A stretch of 64,000 nt of DNA from Ruminiclostridium herbifermentans (GCF_005473905.2 NZ_CP061336.1:4394501-4458500); one strand, 5' to 3'; counted from the first letter of the stretch, positions 10,104 to 19,638 are shown. Numbers and translations: made by a program. Notes: a model not told the origin generated them from the sequence alone.

Positions 10104-10340
10104 TTTCTTAATTTAGAATCTCTTCTTAATTAGAATCTTCCTCATTTGAGTTTTCTTGATTTTAGTTTTCTTGATTTTAGTTTTCTTATTTTTAGTCTTC
10201 TTCATTTGAAATTTCTTGATTTAATTTTTCTCAATTAAATTTCTTTAATTTAAATTTCTTTAATTTAAATTTCTTTAATTTAAACTTCCTTAATTTAAAC
10301 TTCCTTAATTTAAACTTCCTTAATTTAAACTTCCTTTATT
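10104..10340. repeat. Tandem array of a 15-bp AT-rich unit, about 16 copies
   Basis: Units are exact at the right (TTCCTTAATTTAAAC and TTCTTTAATTTAAAT, 10241-10330) and increasingly diverged to the left (TTTTCTTGATTTTAG, TCTTCTTCATTTGAA). The period is exactly five codons, and on the minus strand one frame reads lysine-rich pentads (KFKLR, KKTKI), including a possible 30-residue peptide without a convincing ribosome-binding site. There are no spacers, so it is not a CRISPR array. Confidence 0.85.
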
Positions 10341-10632
10341 GGTAGTGTATCACCATCTAGGGTCACCAATTCAGCTTTAGTTCATTTTTTCTTATAATAA
10401 ATATTTCAATTCAATAAGTTTCTTTATTAATTTTCTTTATTAAGTTTCTTTAATAATTTTATTTAGATTTTAATTTTTTTAAGTTGATAATTAATATTTT
10501 TAACTTATATACTTATATTATGCCTAAAGTTAATAATTGTCAACCTATTTTTTTAAAAAATAATAAAAATTTTTAATTAGATTATTAATTTTTATAATAC
10601 ATTGATTAAATAATTTAATTTTACATAGTCAA

Positions 10633-10739
10633 AAAGAACCAAATAGCGCAGATTTATATACTTTCTTCATAGTTGACAGTTTTTGATTTTTCTATCATCT
10701 ACTAAAAGTAACATATCAGTTAGCACCATCTGGTTCTTT
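10633..10739 (-). repeat. Wide inverted repeat downstream of the CNNM/CBS gene
   Basis: AAAGAACCA (10633-10641) and TGGTTCTTT (10731-10739) could close a ~107-base RNA structure. On the minus strand the closing strand is followed by further Ts, so it could end the CNNM/CBS transcript. The rest of 10341-10859 is AT-rich without a gene. Confidence 0.4.
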
Positions 10740-10859
10740 CAATTATAAATGAAGCTTATATTTACAGAGTTTATTTCACACTAGGGGGTACGGACGATCT
10801 ATTGGACAACTAAACTGCTATAATAAGGCTTCGCCGATACTCCATTGTGCTAATATTTA

Positions 10860-12170
10860 TTAGTTATTTAATTTCTTGGCTGCCTTTACCTTTACTATTC
10901 GTTTACCTTCAAGCTTTAGCACCTTAAATACAATATTCTCAGTTTCTACAGTAGGATATTCATCTTTTTTTGGTATCCTCCCCAATAAATCCATAATAAA
11001 ACCGCTTAAGGTGTCAAAATTGTCGTCAGGTAAGTCCTCATCAAGTACTTCTTCAACCTTATCAAGGCTTATTGAGCCATCAAAAATGTAGGTATTATTA
11101 TCTAGATACTCATATTCAAAATCCTTTTCCTCAATATCATATTCATCAAAAATATTGCCCACAATTTCTTCAACTAAATCCTCCATTGTTACAATTCCGG
11201 CAGTACTGCCATATTCATCTATTACAACAGCCATTTGCACCTTGTGTTTCTTAAGTTCTGTAAACAAATCATCAGTCTTTTTGGTTTCAGGAACAAAATA
11301 TGGAGTACGGATTATTTTTTCTAAGCAAAACTCCTTCTTGTCCTTCTGTATAAATTGGATTAAGTCTTTAACATGAAGTATTCCTATAATGTTATCAATA
11401 TTTTCTTTATAAACTGGTATTCTGGTATATTTTTCTTCATCAATTACTTTTGTAATATAATCCAATTGAGCATTGGCCGGAATACTAATTATATCAGGCC
11501 TCGGAGTCATTATCTCTGATACACGCTTATCATCAAACTCAAATACATTGTCTATCATCTCTTTCTCTGTATCTTGGATAACACCCTTTTCCTCTCCTAC
11601 CTCCATCATCATTCTTATTTCCTCTTCAGTAATTCTTTCATCATCTTCAGCAGAAGGATTTCCACCTAATAATTTAATAAAAAAGTTTGTTGAGGCAGTA
11701 AGAAATTTTACAAAAGGACTAGTTACCTTAGAAATTGCCATCAATGGACCAACTGCAATTTTTGAAAAGAAATCTGCCTTTTGCATTGCAACTCTTTTGG
11801 GTATAAGTTCTCCAAAAACTAACGTAAAGTACGAAAGTATTATTGTAATGATTACCATGCTTATGCTTCTAATTATAGATTCATCTATTGGTAAATTTAA
11901 TTTCATTACTAATGCTACCAAATCATCTGCAAAGCTCTCTGTAGCAAAAGCACTTGCAAGAAAACCAGCAAGAGTAATTCCAATTTGAATTGTAGACAAA
12001 AATTTCCCAGGTTCACTTAAAAATGTGTATAGCTGCTTTGCTTTTTTGTCACCTTCCTCAGCTTGCTTTTTAATAAGCTTATCATTTAGCGAAATTAAAG
12101 CAATTTCAGCCCCTGAAAAAAATGCATTCAACAGAACCAAAACAATAAGTAAAACAATCCTAGTTATCAA
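10860..12170 (-). CDS. HlyC/CorC-family CNNM-CBS membrane protein
   Basis: 436 residues started at TTG 12170: the GGAGG lies inside the five upstream in-frame codons, so they cannot be translated from it. The N-terminal CNNM domain (~1-190) has three or four membrane segments with NAFFSGAEIALISLN. A CBS pair (~195-330, VSEIMTPRPDIISIP) and a C-terminal CorC_HlyC domain (~345-425, GSISLDKVEEVLDEDL) follow. Members are Mg2+/Co2+ transport or tolerance proteins, often wrongly called hemolysins. It is monocistronic. Confidence 0.88.
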   Translation of the reverse strand: MITRIVLLIVLVLLNAFFSGAEIALISLNDKLIKKQAEEGDKKAKQLYTFLSEPGKFLSTIQIGITLAGFLASAFATESFADDLVALVMKLNLPIDESIIRSISMVIITIILSYFTLVFGELIPKRVAMQKADFFSKIAVGPLMAISKVTSPFVKFLTASTNFFIKLLGGNPSAEDDERITEEEIRMMMEVGEEKGVIQDTEKEMIDNVFEFDDKRVSEIMTPRPDIISIPANAQLDYITKVIDEEKYTRIPVYKENIDNIIGILHVKDLIQFIQKDKKEFCLEKIIRTPYFVPETKKTDDLFTELKKHKVQMAVVIDEYGSTAGIVTMEDLVEEIVGNIFDEYDIEEKDFEYEYLDNNTYIFDGSISLDKVEEVLDEDLPDDNFDTLSGFIMDLLGRIPKKDEYPTVETENIVFKVLKLEGKRIVKVKAAKKLNN

Positions 12171-12322
12171 ATAATGTACCTCCAAATAAGCTATATTATT
12201 AAATTATAGCTTTGTTTATTATAGTTTAACCTTTTTTACTATACTAAAACGTCTTTTCTATGTCAATAAAGGATATAGCAAACACAATAATACAACTCAT
12301 TGTCACCATTTTTTAAAATTTG

Positions 12323-12350
12323 TTGCCTAATGGTTCCACTTTGTGATAAT
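12323..12350 (+). promoter_or_regulatory. Probable sigma-A promoter of the XRE gene
   Basis: TTGCCT, 16 bases, then GATAAT with an extended -10 TGT just before it; 44 bases upstream of the ATG. Confidence 0.5.
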
Positions 12351-12393
12351 ATAAAAACAAATAAGATATAATAGATATCGAAGGGGATGTCCT

Positions 12394-12732
12394 ATGAATA
12401 CTTTAGGAAAATATATTTCTGAACAAAGAGCATTCAAAAACCTTTCCATTAGAAAGTTAGCAAAAATAGCTAATTTAAGCCATACAGAAATATCCAGACT
12501 GGAAAGCGGAGAGCGAAAAAAACCATCACCCTTTGTTTTAAAAGCTATATCCCATGCTCTTAATATAAATTTTGAAGAACTAATGAGAACTGCAGGCTAT
12601 ACCGATGATGCAGAAAACGTTTCAGGGTTACCTCTAAAGCTTTATAAAATACAATTCCTTAATGAGAAGGAAATAGACGAGGTAAGCAATTTTATAGACT
12701 TTTTGCTCAGCAAGCGCAATCAACACCATTAA
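12394..12732 (+). CDS. XRE-family DNA-binding regulator
   Basis: 112 residues. A Cro/C1-type HTH spans about 6-62 (SIRKLAKIANLSHTEISRLE), followed by a short C-terminal segment (EKEIDEVSNFIDFLLSKRN) resembling the oligomerisation tail of SinR-like regulators. The start ATG follows AAGGGGATGTCCT. It faces away from the CNNM gene and no obvious target lies next to it; what it controls is unknown. Confidence 0.85.
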   Translation: MNTLGKYISEQRAFKNLSIRKLAKIANLSHTEISRLESGERKKPSPFVLKAISHALNINFEELMRTAGYTDDAENVSGLPLKLYKIQFLNEKEIDEVSNFIDFLLSKRNQHH

Positions 12733-13080
12733 AGTAAAAGTTTTGTCTTAATCCAGTTTATGTGAAAAAATTATTATTTTAACCTTAGGTAATAATAAAT
12801 TAATACTAGTTTGAACTCAAACATCCGCTTTAATCGACAAAATATCTAGCAGCTGAGCTTGCACATTTTACAACTACACATATTTACATTTTTAGAACTA
12901 AGGACAATTGATTTGCCTTTATCCTCATTTATAAAGGGCTGAGGCTATTTTGAATAATCTTAAAAATATAAAATTGCTCCTATATTCTAGCAAGCGAAAA
13001 CACATACAATAATTGTATTTAGTTAAACTTTCTTGAAATTGTCAAAGCTTTGTACTACTTAATATATAATCATTAATAAG
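12733..13080. other. Gene-free gap before the DUF1538 gene
   Basis: About 350 bases. No reading frame of interest; the DUF1538 promoter should be near the right end, but I cannot define it with confidence. Confidence 0.35.
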
Positions 13081-13101
13081 GAGAAAGGAAGTGGATCGTA
13101 T

Positions 13102-14601
13102 TTGAATGTATTAGTTGAAAAGGTAAAAGAAGTTCTGTCATCAGTACTTCCAATCACAGTCATTGTTTTAATACTGCATTTCATTGCAACACCCCTTGAA
13201 ACCCCAATTCTAATTAGATTTATTTTGGGAGCATTTTTAATAGTTTTAGGCTTATCTATATTTTTATTCGGTGTAGATATAGGCATTACTCCTATTGGTA
13301 ACCTAATGGGTTCAAATCTTACCAAAACCAACAAAGTTTGGATTGTAGTTGTTACAGGAATATTCCTTGGATTTTTAATTTCTATTGCTGAGCCCGATTT
13401 ACACATTCTAGCAGAACAAGTAGATTTTGTGACATCAGGTTTAATATCTAAACTCAGCATCGTAGTAGTTGTTTCTATCGGAATCGCTCTTTTACTTGCA
13501 TTAGGATTAGTTAGAATAGTGTATAATTTCCCTTTATATAAAATGTTAACCATTTTATATTTAATAATACTTGTTTTAGCACTATTTACTTCCCCAGAAT
13601 TTTTGGCAATTTCTTTTGACGCATCTGGCGCAACCACTGGAGCTTTAACAGTTCCCTTTATTTTGGCATTAGCAATTGGTACCTCAGCTTTGAAAAAAGA
13701 TAGTAAGGCTTCAGAAAAAGATAGTTTTGGTTTGGTTGCTATTACATCTACCGGTGCTATAATAGCAGTTATGATAATGAATATTCTGTCAAAAACAGAT
13801 AAAATGACTGGAACTCTTGATTTTAAACTGCCTGAATCAGACTCAATTATAGCAAATTTCATTAAAGAAATACCTTCTACATCAAAAGAGATATTTATAG
13901 CACTCCTTCCTATGCTTATATTATTTTTAATTTTTCAAAAATTATCCTTTAAATTAAGTAAAAAAGCATTTATGAAGATTCTAAAGGGACTTGTGTATAC
14001 TTTTATTGGATTAGTGCTGTTTTTAGTAGGTGTAAATGCTGGTTTTATGGATGTTGGCAGTATCATAGGTTATAAGCTGGCTTCCTTTGAAAACAAGTCA
14101 ATTGTTATTATTGTTGGCTTTATATTAGGTTTATTAACTATATTGGCAGAACCTGCTGTCCACGTTTTAACAAATCAGATTGAAGAAGTAACCAGCGGCT
14201 ATGTTAATAAAAAGCTTGTATTGATTGCACTTTCAATTGGCGTTGGCTTTGCAGTAGCACTTTCAATGATAAGAATAATAATTCCTGAAATTCAACTATG
14301 GCATTATCTCCTTCCCGGTTATATAATATCTATAGCACTGACATATTTTGCACCAAAATTATTTGTAGGTATTGCTTTTGACTCAGGGGGAGTTGCTTCT
14401 GGACCTATGACAGCAACCTTTATATTGGCATTTGCACAAGGTGCCGCTGACAGAATCGAAGGAGCAAATGTATTAGTTGATGGATTTGGTGTAATAGCAA
14501 TGGTAGCACTTACTCCGTTGATTGCTTTACAAGCGTTGGGACTTATCTACAAAGTAAAGTCTGTAAAAGGAGGTATTGAAAATAGTGGAAAACATTCCTG
14601 A
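13102..14601 (+). CDS. DUF1538 integral membrane protein
   Basis: 499 residues, about 12-14 hydrophobic segments in two homologous halves: FLFGVDIGITPIGNLMGSNL in the first aligns with FLVGVNAGFMDVGSIIGYKL in the second, and AEPDLHILAEQV with AEPAVHVLTNQI. This internal duplication with conserved AEP motifs is the DUF1538 pattern; the function is unknown and a transport role is likely. The start is TTG after AAGGAG and GGAAGTGG. It overlaps the P-II gene, so the two are translationally linked. Confidence 0.82.
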   Translation: MNVLVEKVKEVLSSVLPITVIVLILHFIATPLETPILIRFILGAFLIVLGLSIFLFGVDIGITPIGNLMGSNLTKTNKVWIVVVTGIFLGFLISIAEPDLHILAEQVDFVTSGLISKLSIVVVVSIGIALLLALGLVRIVYNFPLYKMLTILYLIILVLALFTSPEFLAISFDASGATTGALTVPFILALAIGTSALKKDSKASEKDSFGLVAITSTGAIIAVMIMNILSKTDKMTGTLDFKLPESDSIIANFIKEIPSTSKEIFIALLPMLILFLIFQKLSFKLSKKAFMKILKGLVYTFIGLVLFLVGVNAGFMDVGSIIGYKLASFENKSIVIIVGFILGLLTILAEPAVHVLTNQIEEVTSGYVNKKLVLIALSIGVGFAVALSMIRIIIPEIQLWHYLLPGYIISIALTYFAPKLFVGIAFDSGGVASGPMTATFILAFAQGAADRIEGANVLVDGFGVIAMVALTPLIALQALGLIYKVKSVKGGIENSGKHS

Positions 14602-15256
14602 TAATAAATCTAATGAGCTTGAATTATTATTTTTGATAGTAAACGACGGTATGGGCAGTAAAGTCGTTAAAAGCGCAAAACAAAAAGGAGTTTCCGGAGG
14701 TACAGTTTTTTTAGGAAAAGGAACTTCTAGAAATCACTTGTTAAAGCTTTTAGATTTATCCGATATAAAAAAAGAAATTGCACTAATGATAGGTGAAAAG
14801 ACAGTAGCTAATAATGCTCTCATTGCGCTAGATAAAGAATTCCGTTTTGATAAACCCCATCACGGTATAGCATTTAGCGTCCCTGTTAGTGGACTTTTTG
14901 GAACAAGAAACTGCAGCTATTATAACAATATGGAGAATAGAGGTGTTAAAAATACCATGCATAAGGCTATTTTTGTAATTGTAGATAAAGGCAAGGCTGA
15001 GTCTGTTATTGATGCTGCTATAAAAGCAGGCTCTAGAGGTGGAACTATCATTAATTCAAGAGGTTCTGGAATTCATGAGACAAGTCGTCTTTTTTCTATG
15101 GAGATCGAACCCGAAAGGGAAATTGTGCTAATTGTTGCAGAAACCAGTAAGGTTGAGCCAATTACTACATCAATAAGGTCAGAACTAAAACTTGATGACC
15201 CTGGTAATGGAATACTGTTTATTATTGATGTAAACGAAACTTATGGATTGTATTAA
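14585..15256 (+). CDS. Tandem double P-II-like signalling protein
   Basis: About 223 residues made of two P-II (GlnB-like) ferredoxin-fold modules, roughly 10-110 and 118-223, with matching phrases KGVSGGTVFLGKGTSR and AGSRGGTIINSRGSG. A normal P-II is ~112 residues and trimeric, so this is a fused pair. Such proteins bind ATP/ADP or cAMP-like ligands and gate a partner, usually a neighbouring transporter; here the overlapping DUF1538 membrane protein is the obvious candidate. AAAGGAGG sits 11 bases before GTG 14585; an in-frame TTG at 14576 is only two bases from it. The T-loop lacks the canonical uridylylated Tyr region. Confidence 0.78.
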   Translation: MENIPDNKSNELELLFLIVNDGMGSKVVKSAKQKGVSGGTVFLGKGTSRNHLLKLLDLSDIKKEIALMIGEKTVANNALIALDKEFRFDKPHHGIAFSVPVSGLFGTRNCSYYNNMENRGVKNTMHKAIFVIVDKGKAESVIDAAIKAGSRGGTIINSRGSGIHETSRLFSMEIEPEREIVLIVAETSKVEPITTSIRSELKLDDPGNGILFIIDVNETYGLY

Positions 15257-15411
15257 ACTTCCTGCTCGAGGTATCTTCAAATAAAATTTGAATTATACTT
15301 GATAATCTAAAAAAGTGTTTAAAAAAACTATGCTGAAAAGCTTTATAGGCTGATATCATAGGATATTTAGCTGTTCATTAAAACTTGAATATTTTCACAT
15401 AGAATTCTATC

Positions 15412-15498
15412 GGTGTAGCAGAATTATCAATGGTTTGTTTTATAGCAAGCTAGCTTATTTAAGCAAGTATTTAACCATTTGATAAGTTCTCCTACACC
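15412..15498. repeat. Dispersed palindromic element, copy A
   Basis: Left arm GGTGTAGCAGAATTATCAA and right arm TTGATAAGTTCTCCTACACC enclose ~45 bases with an AAGCTAGCTT core. The same arms, with changes, occur at 31602-31694. It lies in the gap between the P-II and CBS-pyrophosphatase genes, 155 bases past the P-II stop. Confidence 0.65.
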
Positions 15499-15598
15499 TG
15501 TAATTATTTCAGCTGAAAAACAGGAATATAATCTGTATTATAAAGCATTGGGCTATCAAAAATTACTTCTCAATCTAAAATTGTTTAACAAGCCGAAA

Positions 15599-17242
15599 TT
15601 ATAGCATTTCTCTTTGAATGATACTTGATAGTATTGGTATAATCTGTTTCTTTCTAGATACAACACCCTTTAGGAATGCACACCCTTCACTTCCCTTAAT
15701 GTTAAAAGCCTTTTCTATAAGTGCCCCGTCATCGCCAACAAACAATATTTCAGAACCTTCGTTAATAATATCCGTTACCATTAAGAGTACCAATCTATAA
15801 CCCTTGTTTTCCTTCACAACCTTCATATGTTCAAGAAGGCTGTCCTTAACCTTCTTAAAGGCTTCTGAATCACTTGAATTTATTTGGCCTATACCTATTT
15901 TATATTTGTTAAATACAAAGTCCTTGAAATCATACTCAAGTATTGTCTGAGGGCTCATTCCCTCTAAGGATGCACTTGCTTTATATAAGGCTGTTGCAAA
16001 TTCCTCCAAATGTATATCCGCTATTTTGGCAAGCTTATTTGCTGCTAACTCGTCAGCATAAGTACTTGTTGGCGACTTGAAATGCAAGGTATCTGAAATA
16101 ATGGCTGCGCACAAAATACCTGCAATACTCTTTGATGGATTTAGACCATTTTCAAAATACATATTAGCTATTAATGTGGCTGTACTTCCAACAGCATCAT
16201 TCTTGAAATAAATAGGATAGTTAGTCTGAATATCCCCTATTCTGTGATGATCTATTATCTCCAAAATATCTGCTTGTTCTATTCCATCTATTGTCTGTGA
16301 TTTTTCGTTGTGATCTAAAAGAATAACCTTTTTCTTTCTTTGAGAAATTAAATGATATCTTGAAACAAAACCTTTTACAACCCCATCATCATCAACAACA
16401 GGATAGCTTCGATATCTGGTCTTTAACATTGTGTCCTTAATGTTCTCAGTAAAATCGTGTAAATTGAAGCAAACCAACTGTTTTTTAGTCATTATATGGC
16501 TAACAGGTATGCTTTGGTTTATAAACCTAGCAGCCATCAGGGTATCATAAGCTGTTTCTAAAACAATACATTCATTTTCATTTGCAAGCTTAACAACATC
16601 ATCGTCTATCTGGCATCCGCAGGTCAATATTATGCAGCTTACTCCTATTTCAATAGCCTTTATCTGATTATCCTTTCTATTACCTAGAATAACAATGTCG
16701 CCCTTCTCCACAAAAGGTTCCATTTCATTTGCTGTCATAGCTGCTACTACCACTTTTCCATTTGCTTTAAACTTATCTTCATCACCGCAAATAAGTCTTG
16801 CATTGAGAGTATCAATAATATTCCCTAAAGGAGTATTACTGGCAGCTAAAATTCTATTATCCATAGCATCTAAGTAACTGGTGGTAATATCCGTCAAAGT
16901 AATTATACCTAATAGCTTCCCATTTATGTCTGCTACTGGCAATACCTTTATGTTGTTCTTTTGCATTATACTCCAAGCTGCTTTTACCGAAATATCCTCT
17001 GATATAGGATTAATTATGTCCATATTTAAGTCCGATACTTGAGTCCTAACTGTTTCCTTATACTCAGGCACTTCAACCCCAAAATATTTCAAAACAAATT
17101 CAGTTTCTTTATTTATATCTCCGATTCTAATTGGAACTGCATTTATTGAATGTCGCTTTTTTAACTCTGCATATGCAATAGCAGAACAAATAGAATCTGT
17201 ATCTGGGTTCTTATGACCTGTAATGTAAATTAGTTCATTCAC
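15599..17242 (-). CDS. ppaC: CBS-domain manganese-dependent inorganic pyrophosphatase
   Basis: 547 residues from GTG 17242, seven bases after TGGAGG. Family II pyrophosphatase of the DHH superfamily: N-terminal GHKNPDTDSICSAIAY (metal Asp/His), DHH motif IDHHRIGD and the C-terminal DHHA2 SRKKQ loop. Between the catalytic halves is an insert of two CBS domains around a DRTGG domain, which makes the enzyme controlled by AMP, ADP and diadenosine polyphosphates (family knowledge). It hydrolyses PPi in the cytoplasm. The length is normal for the regulated clostridial form. Confidence 0.93.
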   Translation of the reverse strand: MNELIYITGHKNPDTDSICSAIAYAELKKRHSINAVPIRIGDINKETEFVLKYFGVEVPEYKETVRTQVSDLNMDIINPISEDISVKAAWSIMQKNNIKVLPVADINGKLLGIITLTDITTSYLDAMDNRILAASNTPLGNIIDTLNARLICGDEDKFKANGKVVVAAMTANEMEPFVEKGDIVILGNRKDNQIKAIEIGVSCIILTCGCQIDDDVVKLANENECIVLETAYDTLMAARFINQSIPVSHIMTKKQLVCFNLHDFTENIKDTMLKTRYRSYPVVDDDGVVKGFVSRYHLISQRKKKVILLDHNEKSQTIDGIEQADILEIIDHHRIGDIQTNYPIYFKNDAVGSTATLIANMYFENGLNPSKSIAGILCAAIISDTLHFKSPTSTYADELAANKLAKIADIHLEEFATALYKASASLEGMSPQTILEYDFKDFVFNKYKIGIGQINSSDSEAFKKVKDSLLEHMKVVKENKGYRLVLLMVTDIINEGSEILFVGDDGALIEKAFNIKGSEGCAFLKGVVSRKKQIIPILSSIIQREML

Positions 17243-17545
17243 AGTAATGCCTCCATATGTGCTTTTGTGTATTATCAACTAAAACCTTTCAGTTTAATAT
17301 ACTTGATTAAAAAAGTTCAATATCAAGCATTTTTGAAATTATTATTTCATTCAAACTCTTCTAACAAAACAAGCAGTCATCTCTCAAATACATACCACAT
17401 TTAGCAGAAAATTTGCTAACACCGTGTACAGGTGCTTTCTAAGGTGCAAAATTTGAATTAATAATAGTATTATATTACAACAATACCAACTTGTCTGCAA
17501 TAAAAGTCAATTACAGTTCAAGCATTTGAGATAATTTATATATAG

Positions 17546-17630
17546 GGGGCTATTGCAAAACAAGCACGGCTGCTACTATTTATTTCAATAAGACATCGGC
17601 ATACAGAAAATGTTGTTTCACGACAGCCCC
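17546..17630. repeat. Small transposon-like inverted repeat (possible MITE or terminator)
   Basis: GGGGCTATTGCAAAACAA (17546-17563) and TTGTTTCACGACAGCCCC (17613-17630) are 18-base imperfect arms. GGGGCTGTCG-type ends resemble IS1182-like insertion sequence termini, but no transposase is present. It sits 11 bases after the MutS2-like stop, so it may serve as its terminator. The remaining bases to 17278 show nothing. Confidence 0.55.
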
Positions 17631-17641
17631 TTTAGTCTGCG

Positions 17642-19591
17642 CTATTCATTACTTTTTGATTCAATAACTAAATTGGGGTTATGTCTAGATTCCATTTTAT
17701 GCCTTGCTTTTCTGTTTGCAACAGTATCAAATATAATGGAAAAATCATAATCCTCAGGATATAGCTCCCTTGCAGGTATATGCAGCTTCAGTCTTTTGTG
17801 GTTAATTAATAACTTCTGTTTTTTAATCTGTACACCAATCTCTCCCTTCTCATTAGCTTTTTTATACACAATGCCTATTGTTTTCTGAGGATAGACAATA
17901 ACACTATCTCCAATATTAAATTTCATACTGCGAGGCATTTCAGAAACTTTCTTTGTTTCCTGCTTCTTTATTTTTTGTATAGCTGCTGAACTGTACTCTA
18001 TATCAAAATTGGGTACTGATTCAGAATAGCCTGAAGTATTATTACAGCCTTTTCTTGATTTATTACCATACGCAGCAAGACTGGCTCTATCAATCATTCT
18101 TTGAGGCAACCCCAATCGTTTAGCTATATATAGTGCACAGCTTTCTCCTGCTTCCCCTACTTCAAGTTTGTATAGCGGCATCAAATTCTGACGGTCAAAA
18201 GCCATTCTTGCATTAATCAACCCATCCACTGATTTCGCATAATCCTTTATCTCAGGGTAATGTGTTGTTGTTACAAAAAGGCATTTTTTATTAGTAAGTT
18301 CTTCTAATATAGCAATTGCCAACCCCATTCCTTCTGCCGGATCTGTACCTGAGCCTAGTTCATCTAATAAAACTAAAGATTCTTCATTTGCTACTTTCAG
18401 TATCTCAATTATATTTGTAATGTGAGATGAAAAGGTTGACAAATTCTCTGTAATACTTTGTCCATCTCCAATATCACAAAGCACATAATTATTCATTGTA
18501 AAATAACCATCTTCTGCTGGTACATGCAGCCCGCTTTGTGCCATCAATGACAATAGTCCAATGGTTTTAAGTGCAACTGTTTTCCCTCCAGTATTTGGTC
18601 CAGTAATAACTACCCCCTGTATATCACCTCCAATATAAAAGTCAAGAGGTACAACTTTATCAGCCTTTAGCAGAGGATGCCTTCCCGATTTTATCTTAAT
18701 TTTTCTTTGGGATGAAACTGGAATACTAGCTGCTTTCATGGCTAAACTTAGCTTAGCTTTAGCAAATACAAAATCTAGACTCTCCATAGTTTCAATATTA
18801 ATATTTATAAATGGCAAATTTTCTTCTACAAGGGCTGTTAATGCAAATAGTATACGCCTTACCTCATTTTCCTCTTCAATGTGTAATAATGACATCTCCT
18901 CCTGCAGCTTTCTTACAGCTGACGGTTCAATAAAGCATGTACTTCCACTTTGAGAAATATCAATTACCGTCCCTGAGATATTGTTTTTATATTCTCTTTT
19001 AACAGGCAAAGTGTAATGTCCGTTGCGAACAGCTACAAAGCCTTCGGAAAACCAATTTTTATTGTTTCTCAGAAGAGAGTCTAATTTTGACTTTATCTGC
19101 ATTTCAGAGTTTTCAATTCTCCTTCTTATACTTGATAGTAATGGTGAAGCTTTGTCATCTAGTTGAGACCCTCGTACTGCTTGACTTATTTCTTCTTCAA
19201 CCTCTGTCATAGTATATATTGAGTTCCCATATAGAGCTACTGCTGCAAAAGAACCTTCTGCATTTTTTAAGTATGCCTTTAATCTTCTGCATGCTATAAG
19301 GAACTGTGCGATACCTTCTAGTTGCTCCGGCATAAGAAACGTTCCTTTTCCAATTAGAGACAATGATTTCTTCAAATCCTTCATAGCTGACAGTGGCGGA
19401 TTCCCATAATGCTCTATTATTAGCTTTGCCTCTGTCGTCTCAGACAAATGTCTCAAAACTTCAGCTTCAGAAAGATAGGGTTCTAGCTTTTTTATCCTAA
19501 TTTTAGTTTCATCTGACAAAGCCTGTTCCTCAAGTATTTCAAGTACCTTATCAAATTCTAAATTTTCGTACATCCTCTTAATATTCTTCAT
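17642..19591 (-). CDS. MutS2-family ATPase without Smr domain
   Basis: 649 residues if started at the ATG that overlaps a leader stop (19591); ATG 19603 is an alternative without SD. MutS core and clamp regions (~1-300) are followed by the ABC-type ATPase: Walker A GPNTGGKTVALKT, Walker B VLLDELGSGTDPAEG, then THYPEIKDYA. Typical MutS2 is ~780-790 residues and ends in a Smr nuclease domain with LDLRG; here the protein stops after a short KOW-like segment, so the nuclease is missing. It is probably a MutS2 paralogue acting on recombination intermediates or stalled ribosomes without cutting. Confidence 0.82.
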   Translation of the reverse strand: MKNIKRMYENLEFDKVLEILEEQALSDETKIRIKKLEPYLSEAEVLRHLSETTEAKLIIEHYGNPPLSAMKDLKKSLSLIGKGTFLMPEQLEGIAQFLIACRRLKAYLKNAEGSFAAVALYGNSIYTMTEVEEEISQAVRGSQLDDKASPLLSSIRRRIENSEMQIKSKLDSLLRNNKNWFSEGFVAVRNGHYTLPVKREYKNNISGTVIDISQSGSTCFIEPSAVRKLQEEMSLLHIEEENEVRRILFALTALVEENLPFININIETMESLDFVFAKAKLSLAMKAASIPVSSQRKIKIKSGRHPLLKADKVVPLDFYIGGDIQGVVITGPNTGGKTVALKTIGLLSLMAQSGLHVPAEDGYFTMNNYVLCDIGDGQSITENLSTFSSHITNIIEILKVANEESLVLLDELGSGTDPAEGMGLAIAILEELTNKKCLFVTTTHYPEIKDYAKSVDGLINARMAFDRQNLMPLYKLEVGEAGESCALYIAKRLGLPQRMIDRASLAAYGNKSRKGCNNTSGYSESVPNFDIEYSSAAIQKIKKQETKKVSEMPRSMKFNIGDSVIVYPQKTIGIVYKKANEKGEIGVQIKKQKLLINHKRLKLHIPARELYPEDYDFSIIFDTVANRKARHKMESRHNPNLVIESKSNE

Positions 19592-19638
19592 ATTTTCGTC
19601 CATGTCTTACTTACTGTAAATAAATATACACTTAACAT
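19588..19638 (-). CDS. Putative 16-residue leader peptide coupled to the MutS2-like gene
   Basis: ATG 19638 follows the best SD of the region (AGGAGGTGAAAGTCC) and encodes MLSVYLFTVSKTWTKI. Its TGA overlaps the ATG of the MutS2-like frame as ATGA, the classic termination-reinitiation arrangement. The downstream gene has no good SD of its own. Whether the peptide matters or only its translation is unknown. Confidence 0.5.
   Translation of the reverse strand: MLSVYLFTVSKTWTKI

Noticed and set aside
10104-10340. CRISPR array
   Set aside because: Repeats are directly tandem with a 15-bp period and no unique spacers; no cas genes are in the window.
13059-13862. 267-codon minus-strand frame
   Set aside because: Shadow of the DUF1538 gene, which has membrane-protein features and its own SD.
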